The position numbers and the translations under genes were made by a program. A stretch of 64,000 bases of DNA from Pseudomonas sp. SCB32 (GTDB lineage: Bacteria > Pseudomonadota > Gammaproteobacteria > Pseudomonadales > Pseudomonadaceae), in the NCBI RefSeq assembly GCF_009189165.1, contig NZ_CP045118.1, positions 4,030,001 to 4,094,000 on the forward strand, read 5' to 3'. Positions 25,343-35,423 of this stretch are shown in pieces. The notes beneath the pieces are model-generated. The model was not told the DNA's origin and did no database searches. It was given only the letters and a program-made list of their open reading frames with translations. Within the stretch, counting starts at the first letter, position 1; each line of letters begins with the position of its first letter.

Positions 25343-25894
25343 TCAGGGCTTGACGGTCAGCTTGCCGACCATGCCGGTCTGGTAATGCCCCGGAATGTTG
25401 CAGGCGAACTCCAGGTTGGTGGCCTTGCTGAAGGTCCAGGTCAGTTCGGCGCTCTTGCCCGGCTCGACCAGCACGGTGTTCGGGTCGTCGTGCTTCATCA
25501 TCTGGCCCATCGGCATATCGCCGTGGCCCATCTTGCTGTGGTCCATCTTGCTCATGTCGTGCTGCATGCCCGTGGGCGTGAGCATTCCGGAATCCATCAT
25601 CTGTTGCATTTCCTTCTGGTGGGCGGCGTGCATCGCCGCGCTGCCCAGGTTGAATTCATGCAGCAGGTTGCCGCTGTTCTGGATGACGAAGCGCACGGTT
25701 TCGCCGGCCTTGACTTCGACGCTCTCCGGCTCGAAGTACATGTCCCCCAGCTTGATCTCCACGGTACGGGTGGCCTGGGCGGCCTTGGCCGGCTTGCCGA
25801 AGTCGAAGCCGTGCCCGGCGGCGGCCAGGACCGGCAGGCTGAAGCTCGCGGCGAGGGCCAGGGCAGAAGCGCAGAACAGATGACGCAGGGACAT
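25343..25894 (-). CDS. Periplasmic cupredoxin-like copper protein
   Basis: 183 residues. Signal peptide MSLRHLFCASALALAASFSLPVLA. The plastocyanin/azurin fold shows VEVKAGETVRFVIQNSGNLLHEFNLG (first copper His) and NLEFACNIPGHYQTGMVGKLTVKP (Cys, His, Met ligands). An inserted Met/His-rich loop (MQHDMSKMDHSKMGHGDMPMGQMMKHDD) could hold extra copper. Start ATG 25894 follows GAGGAATTG; upstream in-frame codons are not protein-like. It is the first gene of the minus-strand copper operon, 12 bases before copA, and corresponds to what I recall as PA2807. Confidence 0.93.
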   Translation of the reverse strand: MSLRHLFCASALALAASFSLPVLAAAGHGFDFGKPAKAAQATRTVEIKLGDMYFEPESVEVKAGETVRFVIQNSGNLLHEFNLGSAAMHAAHQKEMQQMMDSGMLTPTGMQHDMSKMDHSKMGHGDMPMGQMMKHDDPNTVLVEPGKSAELTWTFSKATNLEFACNIPGHYQTGMVGKLTVKP

Positions 25895-25961
25895 ATCGCA
25901 ATTCCTCGATTGGGTTTTACTCATCCTCGCCTTCCGCGCCTGCCGCCTGGCTGTCGGGAAG

Positions 25962-25977
25962 ATTACAGTTCTGTCAG
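25962..25977 (-). promoter_or_regulatory. cop box (CopR binding site) for the cupredoxin-copAB operon
   Basis: On the minus strand it reads CTGACAGAACTGTAAT, an exact match to the CTGACA-N5-GTAAT copper box known for CopR in Pseudomonas. It sits 68 bases upstream of the cupredoxin start, between that gene and copR. Confidence 0.85.
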
Positions 25978-26019
25978 CTTCGCACCCTGCCCGGCTCGCG
26001 GGTTTATAAAGGCGGCGAG

Positions 26020-26041
26020 AAAAGCCCGCCGGGTGGCGGGC
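26020..26041 (-). terminator. Orphan terminator-like hairpin upstream of the cop box
   Basis: On the minus strand GCCCGCC / GGCGGGC is followed by TTTTCTC. No minus-strand gene lies directly upstream of it. In PAO1 the small gene ptrA occupies this interval, and I find no equivalent open frame here. Confidence 0.5.
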
Positions 26042-26187
26042 AAGGGACCTCACGATGAACCGGAATCAGCGACGGCGGCGGACGGTGGATGTCGCCGAAG
26101 TGTGCGCGACACCCGCTGTCAGAGCGCAGGCACAGTGATTACCCTATCGACAGCGGCGCCGCTGGCGCATGAATGGATACCCCCGAG

Positions 26188-26871
26188 ATGAAACTCCTGA
26201 TCGTCGAAGACGAACCCCGCATTGGCCAGTACCTGCAGCAGGGCCTGAGCGAAGCCGGCTTCGCCGTGGACCTCTGCCAGGACGGCGACGACGGCCTGCA
26301 ACTGGCACTCTCCGGCGAGCACGACCTGCTGATCCTCGATGTGATGCTGCCCGGCCGCGATGGCTGGCAGATTCTCCAGGCCGTGCGCCAGACCGGCAGC
26401 GCCGTGCCGGTGCTGTTCCTCACCGCGCGCGATTCGGTGGAGGACCGCGTGCACGGGCTGGAGCAAGGCGCCGACGACTACCTGGTGAAACCCTTCGCCT
26501 TCGTCGAATTGCTGGCCCGCGTACGCACCCTGCTGCGCCGCGGCGGCCAGCAATTGCAGGAGACCACCCTGCAACTGGCCGATCTGGAGCTGGATCTGCT
26601 GCGTCGCCGCGTGCAGCGCGCTGGCAAGCGCATCGACCTGACCGCCAAGGAGTTCGCCCTGCTGGAACTGCTGCTGCGCCGCAGCGGCGAGGTGCTGCCC
26701 AAGTCCCTGATCGCCTCCCAGGTGTGGGATATGAACTTCGACAGCGACACCAACGTCATCGAGGTCGCCATCCGCCGCCTGCGCGCCAAGGTCGACGACG
26801 AGTTTCCGCAGCGCCTGATCCACACCGTGCGCGGCATGGGCTACGTGCTGGAGGAGCGCGACCCATGCTGA
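26188..26871 (+). CDS. copR: Copper-responsive response regulator
   Basis: 227 residues, OmpR/PhoB family of the CusR/CopR/IrlR type. Receiver: acidic E7-D8-E9, phospho-Asp D51 in [13 protein letters not shown], Thr in LFLTARD and Lys in YLVKPF. The DNA-binding winged helix has [31 protein letters not shown] and [16 protein letters not shown], typical of this heavy-metal subgroup. I preferred the ATG at 26188 because KLLIVEDE should begin almost at the N-terminus; 26173 would add five residues. It overlaps copS by seven bases. Confidence 0.94.
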   Translation: MKLLIVEDEPRIGQYLQQGLSEAGFAVDLCQDGDDGLQLALSGEHDLLILDVMLPGRDGWQILQAVRQTGSAVPVLFLTARDSVEDRVHGLEQGADDYLVKPFAFVELLARVRTLLRRGGQQLQETTLQLADLELDLLRRRVQRAGKRIDLTAKEFALLELLLRRSGEVLPKSLIASQVWDMNFDSDTNVIEVAIRRLRAKVDDEFPQRLIHTVRGMGYVLEERDPC

Positions 26872-28193
26872 GCGCCCGCCTCTCCCTGGGCGTGCGCCTG
26901 AGCCTGCTGTTCGCCGCCTGCACCGCCGCCGTTTCGCTGCTGGCCGGCATCGTGTTCAGCCGCGCCAGCGAGGCGCACTTCGTCGAACTGGACCTCCAGG
27001 TGATGTCAGGCAAGCTGGCGATCTTCCGCGACCTGCTGGGCGACGTCAGCGGCCCGGAACAACTGGCACCGCATCTGCCCGAACTGCGACGCGAGCTGCG
27101 CCGCCATCCCGACCTCGGCTTGCGCCTGCAAGGCCCGGACCGCCAAACCTGGTTCTGGCAACTGCCGGCAATGAACATGGCCAGCGACGAAGCGCCCGCC
27201 TACCGCGAACTTCAGGCTCCGCTGGACGCCAATCAGGTACAAGGCGCGCAGTTGACCCTGATCCTCGACATCACCCACCACCAGCACTTCCTGCAACGCA
27301 TGCAGCAACTGATCTGGCTGACCATGAGCCTCTCGGCGCTGGCCACCGCACTGCTTGGCGCCTGGGCGGCACGTAGCAGCCTGCGTCCGCTGCGGCGCAT
27401 GAGCGAGGTGGCGGCGCAGGTCTCGGCGCATTCGCTGACCACCCGCCTGGACGCCGGACAGATGCCCCAGGAACTTCGCGGCCTCGCCGGTGAGCTGAAC
27501 GCCATGCTGGCGCGGCTGGAGGAAGCCTTCCAGCGATTGTCGGCCTTCTCCGCCGATATCGCCCATGAACTGCGTACCCCGCTGACGGGGCTGCTGACCC
27601 AGACCCAGGTGGTGCTGTCGCGCTCACGCGGCCTGGAGGATTACCGCGAGGCGCTGCACGGAAACCTGGAGGAGCTGGAGCGGCTGACCGCCATGGTCAA
27701 CGACATGCTGTTCCTGGCCAAGGCAGACCATGGCCTGCTCACCCCGAACAGCCAGCCGTTGGAGCTGGCCGGTGAAGTGGATGAGCTGCTGGAGTTCTAC
27801 GGGCCGCTGGCCGAGGAAAACGCGGTTCGCCTGGAGCGTGACGGCGAGCTTAGGGTACAAGGCGACCGCGCCCTGCTGCGGCGCGTGCTGGCCAACCTGC
27901 TGGATAACGCCCTGCGCTTTACCGCCGAGGGTGGCACCGTCCGCGTGCGTCTGGAGCCGGGACGCCTGAGCGTGGAAAACCCTGGCCGGGAGATTCCCGC
28001 CGAGCGCCTGCAGCGGCTGTTCGATCGCTTCTACCGTGCCGACCCGGCTCGCCGCGAGGGTCAGGGTGAACATGCGGGGCTGGGATTGGCGATCTGCCGG
28101 TCGATCGTGCGGGCCCATGGCGGGGAGATTCGCTGCGAGTCGGCAGACGGGTGGACGCGGTTCGTCATCGAGCTTCCGCACGAACGCACTTAG
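26865..28193 (+). CDS. copS: Copper-sensing histidine kinase
   Basis: 442 residues. TM1 (about 10-31), a periplasmic sensor (32-145) with several His and Met residues ([17 protein letters not shown]), TM2 (about 148-170), HAMP, HisKA with phospho-acceptor H234 in [12 protein letters not shown], and an ATP-binding domain with NLLDNALRF and HAGLGLAIC. The G1 region is divergent (VENPGREIP in place of DxGxG). It is partner to CopR by overlap and family. It detects periplasmic copper and controls the facing cop genes through the cop box (known for the family, inferred here). Confidence 0.94.
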   Translation: MLSARLSLGVRLSLLFAACTAAVSLLAGIVFSRASEAHFVELDLQVMSGKLAIFRDLLGDVSGPEQLAPHLPELRRELRRHPDLGLRLQGPDRQTWFWQLPAMNMASDEAPAYRELQAPLDANQVQGAQLTLILDITHHQHFLQRMQQLIWLTMSLSALATALLGAWAARSSLRPLRRMSEVAAQVSAHSLTTRLDAGQMPQELRGLAGELNAMLARLEEAFQRLSAFSADIAHELRTPLTGLLTQTQVVLSRSRGLEDYREALHGNLEELERLTAMVNDMLFLAKADHGLLTPNSQPLELAGEVDELLEFYGPLAEENAVRLERDGELRVQGDRALLRRVLANLLDNALRFTAEGGTVRVRLEPGRLSVENPGREIPAERLQRLFDRFYRADPARREGQGEHAGLGLAICRSIVRAHGGEIRCESADGWTRFVIELPHERT

Positions 28194-28219
28194 TAGGAGC
28201 GGGCATGGCCCGCTCCTAC
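28193..28219. repeat. REP-like half palindrome, copy 4
   Basis: GTAGGAGCGGGCATGGCCCGCTCCTAC, a single hairpin with 11-base arms starting at the copS stop codon. Confidence 0.75.
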
Positions 28220-28230
28220 ATCGTTTTTTG

Positions 28231-28304
28231 GGTCCCCGCGTTCGCGGGGATGACGTGCGCAGAGATGGCGCCTCCCCGTCGCTCCCGCGAACGCGGGAGT
28301 CCAA
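28231..28304. repeat. Second REP-type hairpin pair
   Basis: CCCCGCGTTCGCGGGG (28234-28249) and CTCCCGCGAACGCGGGAG (28282-28299) lie in inverted orientation around a 32-base spacer. This is a different short-palindrome family from the GTAGGAG elements. Confidence 0.65.
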
Positions 28305-28358
28305 AAGACAGTTGCTTCTACAAAGGCCCTCCCCCGCCACGAAAAGTCAGAAAGAGAA

Positions 28359-28383
28359 AAGGCCCCATCCGGGGCCTTTTTCG
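28359..28383. terminator. Bidirectional terminator between copS and the ABC permease gene
   Basis: Arms AAGGCCCC / GGGGCCTT with an ATCC loop and A/T flanks, at the junction of two convergent genes. Confidence 0.85.
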
Positions 28384-28400
28384 TCAGCGCAACGAACCGA

Positions 28401-29176
28401 TTACTGCCGCATCCCCCGCCCACTCACCAGCAGGCGCACGCAGAAGACGTACAGCACCACGGTCGCCACCAGCATGAAGATCACCGCCGTGCCGATGCGG
28501 ATATCGGACACACCGAGGATGCCGTAGCGGAAGGCGTTGACCATGTGCAGGATCGGGTTGGCCAGCGACACGGTCTGCCAGAACGGCGGCAGCAGCGTGA
28601 TCGAGTAGAACACCCCGCCCAGGTAGGTCAGCGGCGTCAGCACGAAGGTCGGGATGATCGAGATGTCGTCGAAGTTGCGCGCGAACACCGCGTTGACGAA
28701 CCCGCCCATGGAGAAAATGGCCGCCGTCAGCAGCACCACCAGCACGGTGACGCCGATGTGATGGACCTGCAACTGGGTGAAGAACATCGACAGCAGGGTA
28801 ACGATCAGGCCCACCGCCAGCCCGCGCAGCACGCCGCCGGCGACGAAGCCCAGGAGGATGGTGTGCGGCGACACCGGCGACACCAGCAGCTCCTCGATGT
28901 TGCGCTGGAACTTGCTGCCGAAGAAGCTCGACACCACGTTGCCGTAGGAGTTGGTGATCACCGACATCATGATCAGGCCCGGCACGATGTACTGCATGTA
29001 GGTAAAGCCACCCATGTCGCCGATCTGCCGGCCGATCAGGTTGCCGAAGATGACAAAGTACAGAACCATGGTGATCGCCGGCGGCAGCAGGGTCTGCGGC
29101 CAGATGCGCAGGAAGCGGCGGACTTCGCGGTAGACGATGGTGTTGAGGGCGACCCAGTTGGCGCGCAGTTCGGTGC

Positions 29177-29180
<4 letters not shown>
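28401..29180 (-). CDS. ABC-2 type exporter, permease subunit
   Basis: 259 residues with six hydrophobic segments: a long N-terminal amphipathic start (TELRANWVALNTIVYREVRRFLRIW), then LLPPAITMVLYFVIFGNLIG, MQYIVPGLIMMSVITNSYGNV, VLRGLAVGLIVTLLSMFF, VLVVLLTAAIFSMGGF and a final helix. This is the YadH/NodJ type ABC-2 pattern, with FGSKFQRNIEELLVSPVSP as the conserved coupling region. The ATG at 29180 overlaps the stop of the ATPase gene (ATGA). Substrate unknown. I recall PA2811 as equivalent. Confidence 0.92.
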
Positions 29181-30109
<929 letters not shown>

Positions 30110-30216
30110 GGGTATTCCCGTTGCAAGTCGGTGGAAAGACGCATGTCTTTGGAAAAAGGCCTGTTTGATAAGGGTACGCCGCGAGGATTGCAACCTCCGC
30201 AGCCCGCACGCCGGGC

Positions 30217-30834
30217 TCAGGTCAGCTCGGTCATCACTGCATCACGGTAGGCCTGCCGCGCCTTCAGGCGTGCGTACCAGGCCTCCAGGTGCGGCTGGGG
30301 CGGACGCTGGATAGGCATTTCGAACCAAGCATAGATGAAGCTGCCCAGCGGAATGTCACCGATACCCAATTGTTCGCCGGAGAGATACGGCTGCTTCGCC
30401 AGGGTCTGCCCGGGGATTTCCAGCAGGCGAGTGCAAGCATCGAGGGCGGCCTGGATGGCGACAGGATCGCGTTGCGCAGGCGGCGTGCGCAGGGTGCCCC
30501 AGAACAGCGTGCGGAAGGGCCCGGCGAAGGTCGAGGTGGTCCAGTCCATCCACTTCTCCGCACTGGCGCGGGCCTGCAGGTCCTGCGGGTACAGGTTCGG
30601 GGCGTAGCGCGCGGCCAGGTAACGGACGATGCTGTTGGATTCCCAGAGGATGAAGCCGTCGTCGTCCAGGGTCGGGACCACGCCGTTGGGGTTCAACTCG
30701 CGGTACGGCGCGTCGTTGACCAGGCCGAAGGCGCCGCCAGCGTCGATCCGCTCATAAGCCAGCCCCGCCTCCTCCGCGCACCAGAGTGCCTTGCGTACGT
30801 TGGACGAGTTCTTCCGGCCCCAGATCCTGAGCAT
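30217..30834 (-). CDS. Glutathione S-transferase family protein
   Basis: 205 residues. Thioredoxin-like N-domain (1-80) with RKNSSNVRKALWCAEEAG in the active-site loop and LNPNGVVPTLDDDGFILWESNSIVRYLA (cis-Pro and the Glu-Ser glutathione site). The all-helical C-domain follows, with LGIGDIPLGSFIYAWF, the N-capping box. The loop Ser in SSNV is the likely catalytic residue. Substrate not predictable. Confidence 0.92.
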   Translation of the reverse strand: MLRIWGRKNSSNVRKALWCAEEAGLAYERIDAGGAFGLVNDAPYRELNPNGVVPTLDDDGFILWESNSIVRYLAARYAPNLYPQDLQARASAEKWMDWTTSTFAGPFRTLFWGTLRTPPAQRDPVAIQAALDACTRLLEIPGQTLAKQPYLSGEQLGIGDIPLGSFIYAWFEMPIQRPPQPHLEAWYARLKARQAYRDAVMTELT

Positions 30835-30950
30835 GCTGCGCCTCTCTTGTTGTCGTCATTCAATGGCATCGCGCCCGCTGGGCGCGACTTTGGATGACGG
30901 CACCCTACCGGCTCGGGCGCCAGGAAAAAAGGCGTCTGCACTGATGATGA

Positions 30951-31622
30951 CTATCGACTGCGTTCATGCTTCGCCGCTTCGGCGCGCATGTCGCCAGCCA
31001 GCGGGGTCTGGGCACCGGCGAACAGGTGCGGGTAGCACTGCTGCAGGTAGCCGAAGAAGAACTCCTCCGGCACGTCGGCGAACTGGCCATGGTCGCGCAG
31101 GTATTCCATGTGCCGCTCGCCGTCGCGGTTGAACGGGTGGAACACGCTGTCGGTGCGGCCATCGAACTCCAGCGGCAGCACACCGAAGGCCTCGCACAGG
31201 CCGAGATCGAAGGCCGGTGTAGCCTTGACCCAACGGCCTTGGAGGAACAACTCGGTATAGCCGTGCATGGCGAATACCTCGCTACGCAGCAGTTCCAGCA
31301 GGCGCGGCGTGGCCAGATGGTTCTTCACATCGGCAAGGCCGATCCGCGCGGGAATCCCGCAGTGCCGGGCACAGGCCGCCAGCAGCGTGGCCTTGGGCAC
31401 GCAGTAGGACTGCCCGGCCTGCAACGCATGGCTGCCCTTGAGCGTCTGCGGGTCGAGGCTGAATACGTAGGGGTTGTAGCGAATCCGGTCGCGCACCGCG
31501 TAATAGAGCGCCACCGCCTGCGCCAGCGGGGTACTGCCCTGACCCCGGTGATTTTCCGCGAACTCGATCACCCCGGGGTGGTCACTATCAACGAAGCGGC
31601 TTGGCTTCAAGTAGTCCTGCAT
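30951..31622 (-). CDS. Transglutaminase-like cysteine protease family protein
   Basis: 223 residues. The transglutaminase-core triad is visible: Cys in SHALQAGQSYCVPKATLLAACAR, His in FAMHGYTELFLQGRWVKATPAFD, and the Asp that ends that segment. VALYYAVRDRIRYNP precedes the core as in other bacterial members. No signal peptide, so cytosolic. Members of this group act as proteases or amidases, and the substrate is unknown. PAO1 carries a similar gene at the corresponding position as I recall (PA2814). Confidence 0.87.
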   Translation of the reverse strand: MQDYLKPSRFVDSDHPGVIEFAENHRGQGSTPLAQAVALYYAVRDRIRYNPYVFSLDPQTLKGSHALQAGQSYCVPKATLLAACARHCGIPARIGLADVKNHLATPRLLELLRSEVFAMHGYTELFLQGRWVKATPAFDLGLCEAFGVLPLEFDGRTDSVFHPFNRDGERHMEYLRDHGQFADVPEEFFFGYLQQCYPHLFAGAQTPLAGDMRAEAAKHERSR

Positions 31623-31856
31623 GGCGCTGTCTCCGCGTTCCCTGACGTAGCTGGCGCAGCCAGTCTAACCAGCGGATGCGCCCGGCAGGCACGGCGATCC
31701 GGCCAAGCTGTCCGGTCATGCGGCCATCGGTCATGTTCGGCGGGCTAAGCTTGCGGAGCATGGCGACAGGCGCCCACTGCCCTGCCCGCGCACCATTCGT
31801 CACCAAGCCTGCCGCGGCCTGTTGCTGTCGTGGCGGACTGTCATGGAGGAATCCCC

Positions 31857-34292
31857 ATGCTGTTGCTCTGGTTGCTCGTCCTGATTCTCGGCGTCGCCTG
31901 GCTGGCCCATCGACGCTGCGCGCCGCTGAAGGCGCTCGGCATCACCGCCGTCTACCTCGTGTTGATGAGCCTGTTCAGCCATGCCCACGGCTGGATGGTG
32001 CTGTTCTGGCTGCTATGGGCGGTGCTGGCGATGACCGTGCTCGCCGCCGACCTGCGCCGCAGCCTGTTCACTTCGAAGCTGTTCGCCTGGTTCAAGAAGA
32101 CCCTGCCGCCGATGTCGGACACCGAACGCGAGGCCATCGAGGCAGGCACCGTCTGGTGGGACGGCCAGCTGTTCAGCGGCCGCCCGGACTGGAACGTCCT
32201 GCTCGCCTACCCACGCTCGCAACTGACCGAGGAAGAGCAAGCCTTCGTCGACGGCCCCACCGAGCAGCTCTGCGCCATGGTCAGCGACCATGACATCGGC
32301 CAGCGCATGGACCTGCCGGCCGACGCCTGGGCCTTCATCAAGGCGCAGGGCTTCTTCGGCCTGATCATCCCGAAGGAATACGGCGGCAAGGGTTTCTCCG
32401 CACTCGCCCACTCGCAGGTGGTGATGAAGCTCGCCAGCCGCAGCGGCGACCTCGCCTCCACGGTGATGGTGCCCAACTCCCTGGGCCCGGCCGAACTGCT
32501 GCTGCACTACGGCACCGACGCGCAGCGTCAGCGCTACCTGCCGCGCCTGGCGACTGGTGAGGAAATCCCCTGCTTCGCCCTGACCAGCCCGCAGGCCGGC
32601 TCCGACGCCGGCGGCATGACCGACACCGGCATCGTCTGCAAGGGCCAGTGGAACGGCGAGGACGTTCTCGGCCTGCGCCTGAACTGGGAAAAGCGCTACA
32701 TCACCCTCGGCCCGGTGGCCACCCTCCTCGGCCTGGCCTTCAAGTGCCACGACCCGGAGCACCTGCTGGGCGAGGAAGAGGATCTGGGCATCACCCTGGC
32801 GCTGATTCCCACCGACACCCCCGGCGTGCAGATCGGCCGCCGCCACCTGCCGCTGGGCGCGGCCTTCATGAACGGGCCGAACGCCGGCAAGGACGTGTTC
32901 GTGCCGCTGGACGCGATCATCGGCGGAGAGCAGATGATCGGCAAAGGCTGGATGATGCTGATGAACTGCCTGTCGGTGGGCCGCTCCATCTCCCTGCCGG
33001 CAGTGGGGACCAGCGTCGCCAAGACCGGCAGCTACGTCAGCGGCCGCTATGCGCGCATACGTGAGCAGTTCAATGTGCCGCTGGCCGCCTTCGAAGGCAT
33101 CCAGGAGGCCCTGGCGCGCCTGGGCGGCAACGCCTGGATGATGGACAGCGCACGCATCCTCACCGCCAGCGCGGTGGACCTGGGCGAGAAGCCTTCGGTG
33201 CTCTCGGCCATCCTCAAGTACCACCTCACCGAACGCGGCCGCGAATGCATCGCCCACGCCATGGATATTCATGGCGGCAAGGGCATCATCATGGGCCCGA
33301 ACAACTACCTGGCGCGCTCCTGGCAGTCCGCGCCGATCTTCATCACCGTCGAGGGCGCCAACATCCTCTCGCGCAACCTGATGATCTTCGGCCAGGGCGC
33401 CATTCGCTGCCATCCGTACGTGCTCAAGGAAATGGAACTGGCCCGTCGCGGCGACCAGGACCAGGCCGAGCGCGAATTCGATGGACTGCTGCTGGATCAC
33501 GTCGGCTTTGCCGTCAGCAACGCCGCCAGCAGCCTGCTGCTGGGCCTTGGCCTGGGCAGCTTCGACCAGGTGCCGGGTGACCGTGTCAGCCGCCCGTACT
33601 ACCGCGCGCTCAACCGCCTGGCCGCGGCTTTCGCCCTGCTTGCCGACGTCAGCATGATGCTGCTCGGCGGCGAACTGAAACGCCGCGAACGCCTTTCGGC
33701 GCGCCTGGGCGATGCGCTCAGCCACCTCTACCTGGGCTCGGCGGCGCTCAAGCGCTACCACGATCAGGACAACCCGGAGTACCTGCAGCCGCTGCTGCGC
33801 TGGGCGCTGGAGGAAAACCTGTGCAAGGCCGAAGCGGCGCTGGCCGGGCTGATCGACAATTTCCCCAACCGCCCGCTCGCCTGCCTGCTGCGGGCGCTGG
33901 TGCTGCCGCTGGGCCGCCGCCATCGCGGCCCGGGCGACAAGCAGGACGCCGAAATCGCCGCCCTCCTCGGTGCTCCGCTGCACGATCCGGCACTGCAGGC
34001 GATCCTTGCCGGCGCCTTCCTGCCCAGCGACCCGCAGGACCCGATCGGCAAGCTTGGCGTGGCCTATGACCAGCTCGCCGAAGCAGCCCCGCTGCAGGAG
34101 AAACTGCGCCAGGCACTGCGTGACGGCAGCGTCATCCCGGCCGCCGGCCAGTCGCCCATCGACGCCGCGCGCGATGCCGGCGTGCTCGAAGGCAACGAGG
34201 CGGAAACCCTGCACGAAGCCGAACACGCACGCCGGGCAGTGATCGACGTGGACGACTACGCCCAGGAGGAGCTCACTGGCAAGGCCGGCTGA
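31857..34292 (+). CDS. fadE: Acyl-CoA dehydrogenase, FadE type
   Basis: 811 residues, close to the E. coli FadE length. Three hydrophobic N-terminal segments (about 1-65) anchor it to the inner membrane. The acyl-CoA dehydrogenase core follows: FGLIIPKEYGGKGFSALAHS, CFALTSPQAGSDAGGM (FAD/substrate strand), VGRSISLPAVGTS and IHGGKGIIMGPNNYLARSWQSAPIFITVEGANIL. FadE-type enzymes carry the catalytic Glu in that last region. A long C-terminal helical extension (from about 590) is family typical. First step of beta-oxidation. ATG 31857 chosen because GGAGGA stands six bases before it; ATG 31830 lacks a site. Confidence 0.94.
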   Translation: MLLLWLLVLILGVAWLAHRRCAPLKALGITAVYLVLMSLFSHAHGWMVLFWLLWAVLAMTVLAADLRRSLFTSKLFAWFKKTLPPMSDTEREAIEAGTVWWDGQLFSGRPDWNVLLAYPRSQLTEEEQAFVDGPTEQLCAMVSDHDIGQRMDLPADAWAFIKAQGFFGLIIPKEYGGKGFSALAHSQVVMKLASRSGDLASTVMVPNSLGPAELLLHYGTDAQRQRYLPRLATGEEIPCFALTSPQAGSDAGGMTDTGIVCKGQWNGEDVLGLRLNWEKRYITLGPVATLLGLAFKCHDPEHLLGEEEDLGITLALIPTDTPGVQIGRRHLPLGAAFMNGPNAGKDVFVPLDAIIGGEQMIGKGWMMLMNCLSVGRSISLPAVGTSVAKTGSYVSGRYARIREQFNVPLAAFEGIQEALARLGGNAWMMDSARILTASAVDLGEKPSVLSAILKYHLTERGRECIAHAMDIHGGKGIIMGPNNYLARSWQSAPIFITVEGANILSRNLMIFGQGAIRCHPYVLKEMELARRGDQDQAEREFDGLLLDHVGFAVSNAASSLLLGLGLGSFDQVPGDRVSRPYYRALNRLAAAFALLADVSMMLLGGELKRRERLSARLGDALSHLYLGSAALKRYHDQDNPEYLQPLLRWALEENLCKAEAALAGLIDNFPNRPLACLLRALVLPLGRRHRGPGDKQDAEIAALLGAPLHDPALQAILAGAFLPSDPQDPIGKLGVAYDQLAEAAPLQEKLRQALRDGSVIPAAGQSPIDAARDAGVLEGNEAETLHEAEHARRAVIDVDDYAQEELTGKAG

Positions 34293-34418
34293 AGCATCCG
34301 GCATCGACTCGAGGCGCCTGCGGGCGCCCCGTCTGCTTGCGGCTTAACCGACGCACAGCAGTGCCGCCCGTAGCCGCAGGGTGCACACTGGAAGAATCCC
34401 CGTCATGGAGAACGCACC

Positions 34419-34838
34419 ATGCGCCCAAGACTCCTCCTGCTGCTGGCGATACTCCTCGCCAACGGCGTCCAGGCAGACTCCTGGCTCTATCCCAGCCGCC
34501 CCCAGCCGATGGCGCCTCCCACGCCGGTCATCGACCCCATCCAGCAACAGCAGGACAGCCTGCGCCGGCAAAACGAGATGCGCCAGAACGAACTGGATCG
34601 CCAGCGCCTGCAGTACGAAAGCCAGCGCCTGCAGATACAGCAGGAAAACCTCAGACGCGAGCAGGACAACCAGCGGCTGCAGGACCAGCGCCGCCAATTG
34701 CAGGACCAGATGATCGAACGCCAGAAATATGACCAGCAACAATGGCGCCTGGACGACCAGCAGCGCCAGCTCGACCTGCAGCAACAGCAGATCGACAACC
34801 GCCGTCGGCAGATCCAGTCACAACCGCTGCGCCCCTAG
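34419..34838 (+). CDS. Secreted Gln-rich coiled-coil protein, unknown function
   Basis: 139 residues. Signal peptide MRPRLLLLLAILLANGVQA, then a short Pro-rich stretch (SWLYPSRPQPMAPPTPVIDP). From about residue 40 to the end it is almost pure charged/Gln heptad-like sequence, for example QNELDRQRLQYESQRLQIQQ and QDQRRQLQDQMIERQKYDQQ. It should form one long helix or coiled coil in the periplasm. I do not recognise a family. ATG 34419 has TGGAGA ahead. The low-complexity codon pattern also opens a long frame on the other strand, which is an artefact. Confidence 0.8.
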   Translation: MRPRLLLLLAILLANGVQADSWLYPSRPQPMAPPTPVIDPIQQQQDSLRRQNEMRQNELDRQRLQYESQRLQIQQENLRREQDNQRLQDQRRQLQDQMIERQKYDQQQWRLDDQQRQLDLQQQQIDNRRRQIQSQPLRP

Positions 34839-34904
34839 CGCGGCATAACCGGTGAAACCCGATATACTTCGCAGCCGTTTCAACGCTGTCCCAGAGGAAG
34901 CACC

Positions 34905-35315
34905 ATGGCCAACGCCTATCTCGACCACCACCTCGCCCTGCTCAACCACCTGCGCATGATCCTCGGCGCCCTGGGCGAAGCCGAGCAGGTGCCAGAGGAC
35001 AACCACGGCCTGTTCCTCGAACGCTTCGACGAACTGATGGCCGAGCTGCCACTCGACCCGGAAGGCGCCCAGTACCTGGGCCAGGACCTGATCAGCCAGG
35101 TTTTCCACCGCTACCCGCAGATCGCCCACCTGATCCCTCGCGACCTGCTGTGGTTCTTCGGCGGCGACTGCCTTCACTTCATGCCCGACGAAGAACTGCA
35201 CATGTACCAGCAGCTCGACGAACGCCGCTTCGAAGCCGAGGAAAACGGCGAGCCCTTCGACTGGAACCGCGAGAAGCAGATGCTCGCCATGCCGGAAGAC
35301 GCACAGAAGCACTGA
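34905..35315 (+). CDS. Conserved Pseudomonas protein (PA2817-like), unknown function
   Basis: 136 residues, acidic and cytosolic. Notable segments: LDHHLALLNHLRMILGALGEAEQ, YLGQDLISQVFHRYPQIAHLIPRDLLWFFGGDCLHFMPDEEL. The rich His/Cys/acidic content near the centre could bind metal but no known motif is complete. ATG 34905 follows AGAGGAAGCACC. Family assigned from memory of gene order; no function is claimed. Confidence 0.8.
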   Translation: MANAYLDHHLALLNHLRMILGALGEAEQVPEDNHGLFLERFDELMAELPLDPEGAQYLGQDLISQVFHRYPQIAHLIPRDLLWFFGGDCLHFMPDEELHMYQQLDERRFEAEENGEPFDWNREKQMLAMPEDAQKH

Positions 35316-35381
35316 CCCGCACGGTCGTCACCTGCCTTCCGGGAGACCTGCTGCGACAGCTGGCATGCTCCCGGAAAAACG

Positions 35382-35409
35382 AAAAGCCCGCCAAGTGCGG
35401 GCTTTTTCG
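35382..35409. terminator. Bidirectional terminator before terC
   Basis: AAAAGCCCGC / GCGGGCTTTTT with a CAAGT loop, between convergent genes. Confidence 0.85.
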
Positions 35410-35423
35410 TTGCAGGGCGGGCG

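Noticed and set aside
26055..26138. 27-codon plus-strand frame between the cop box and copR
   Set aside because: Arg-rich, no ribosome site and no resemblance to PtrA.
23477..26191. 904-residue plus-strand frame across the copper genes
   Set aside because: It is antisense to copB, copA and the cupredoxin gene, and its His-rich sequence is a by-product of their Met/His codons.
31597..31856. Phage or insertion-sequence genes in the window
   Set aside because: No transposase, integrase or phage gene was recognised anywhere; REP-like palindromes are the only mobile-type signals.
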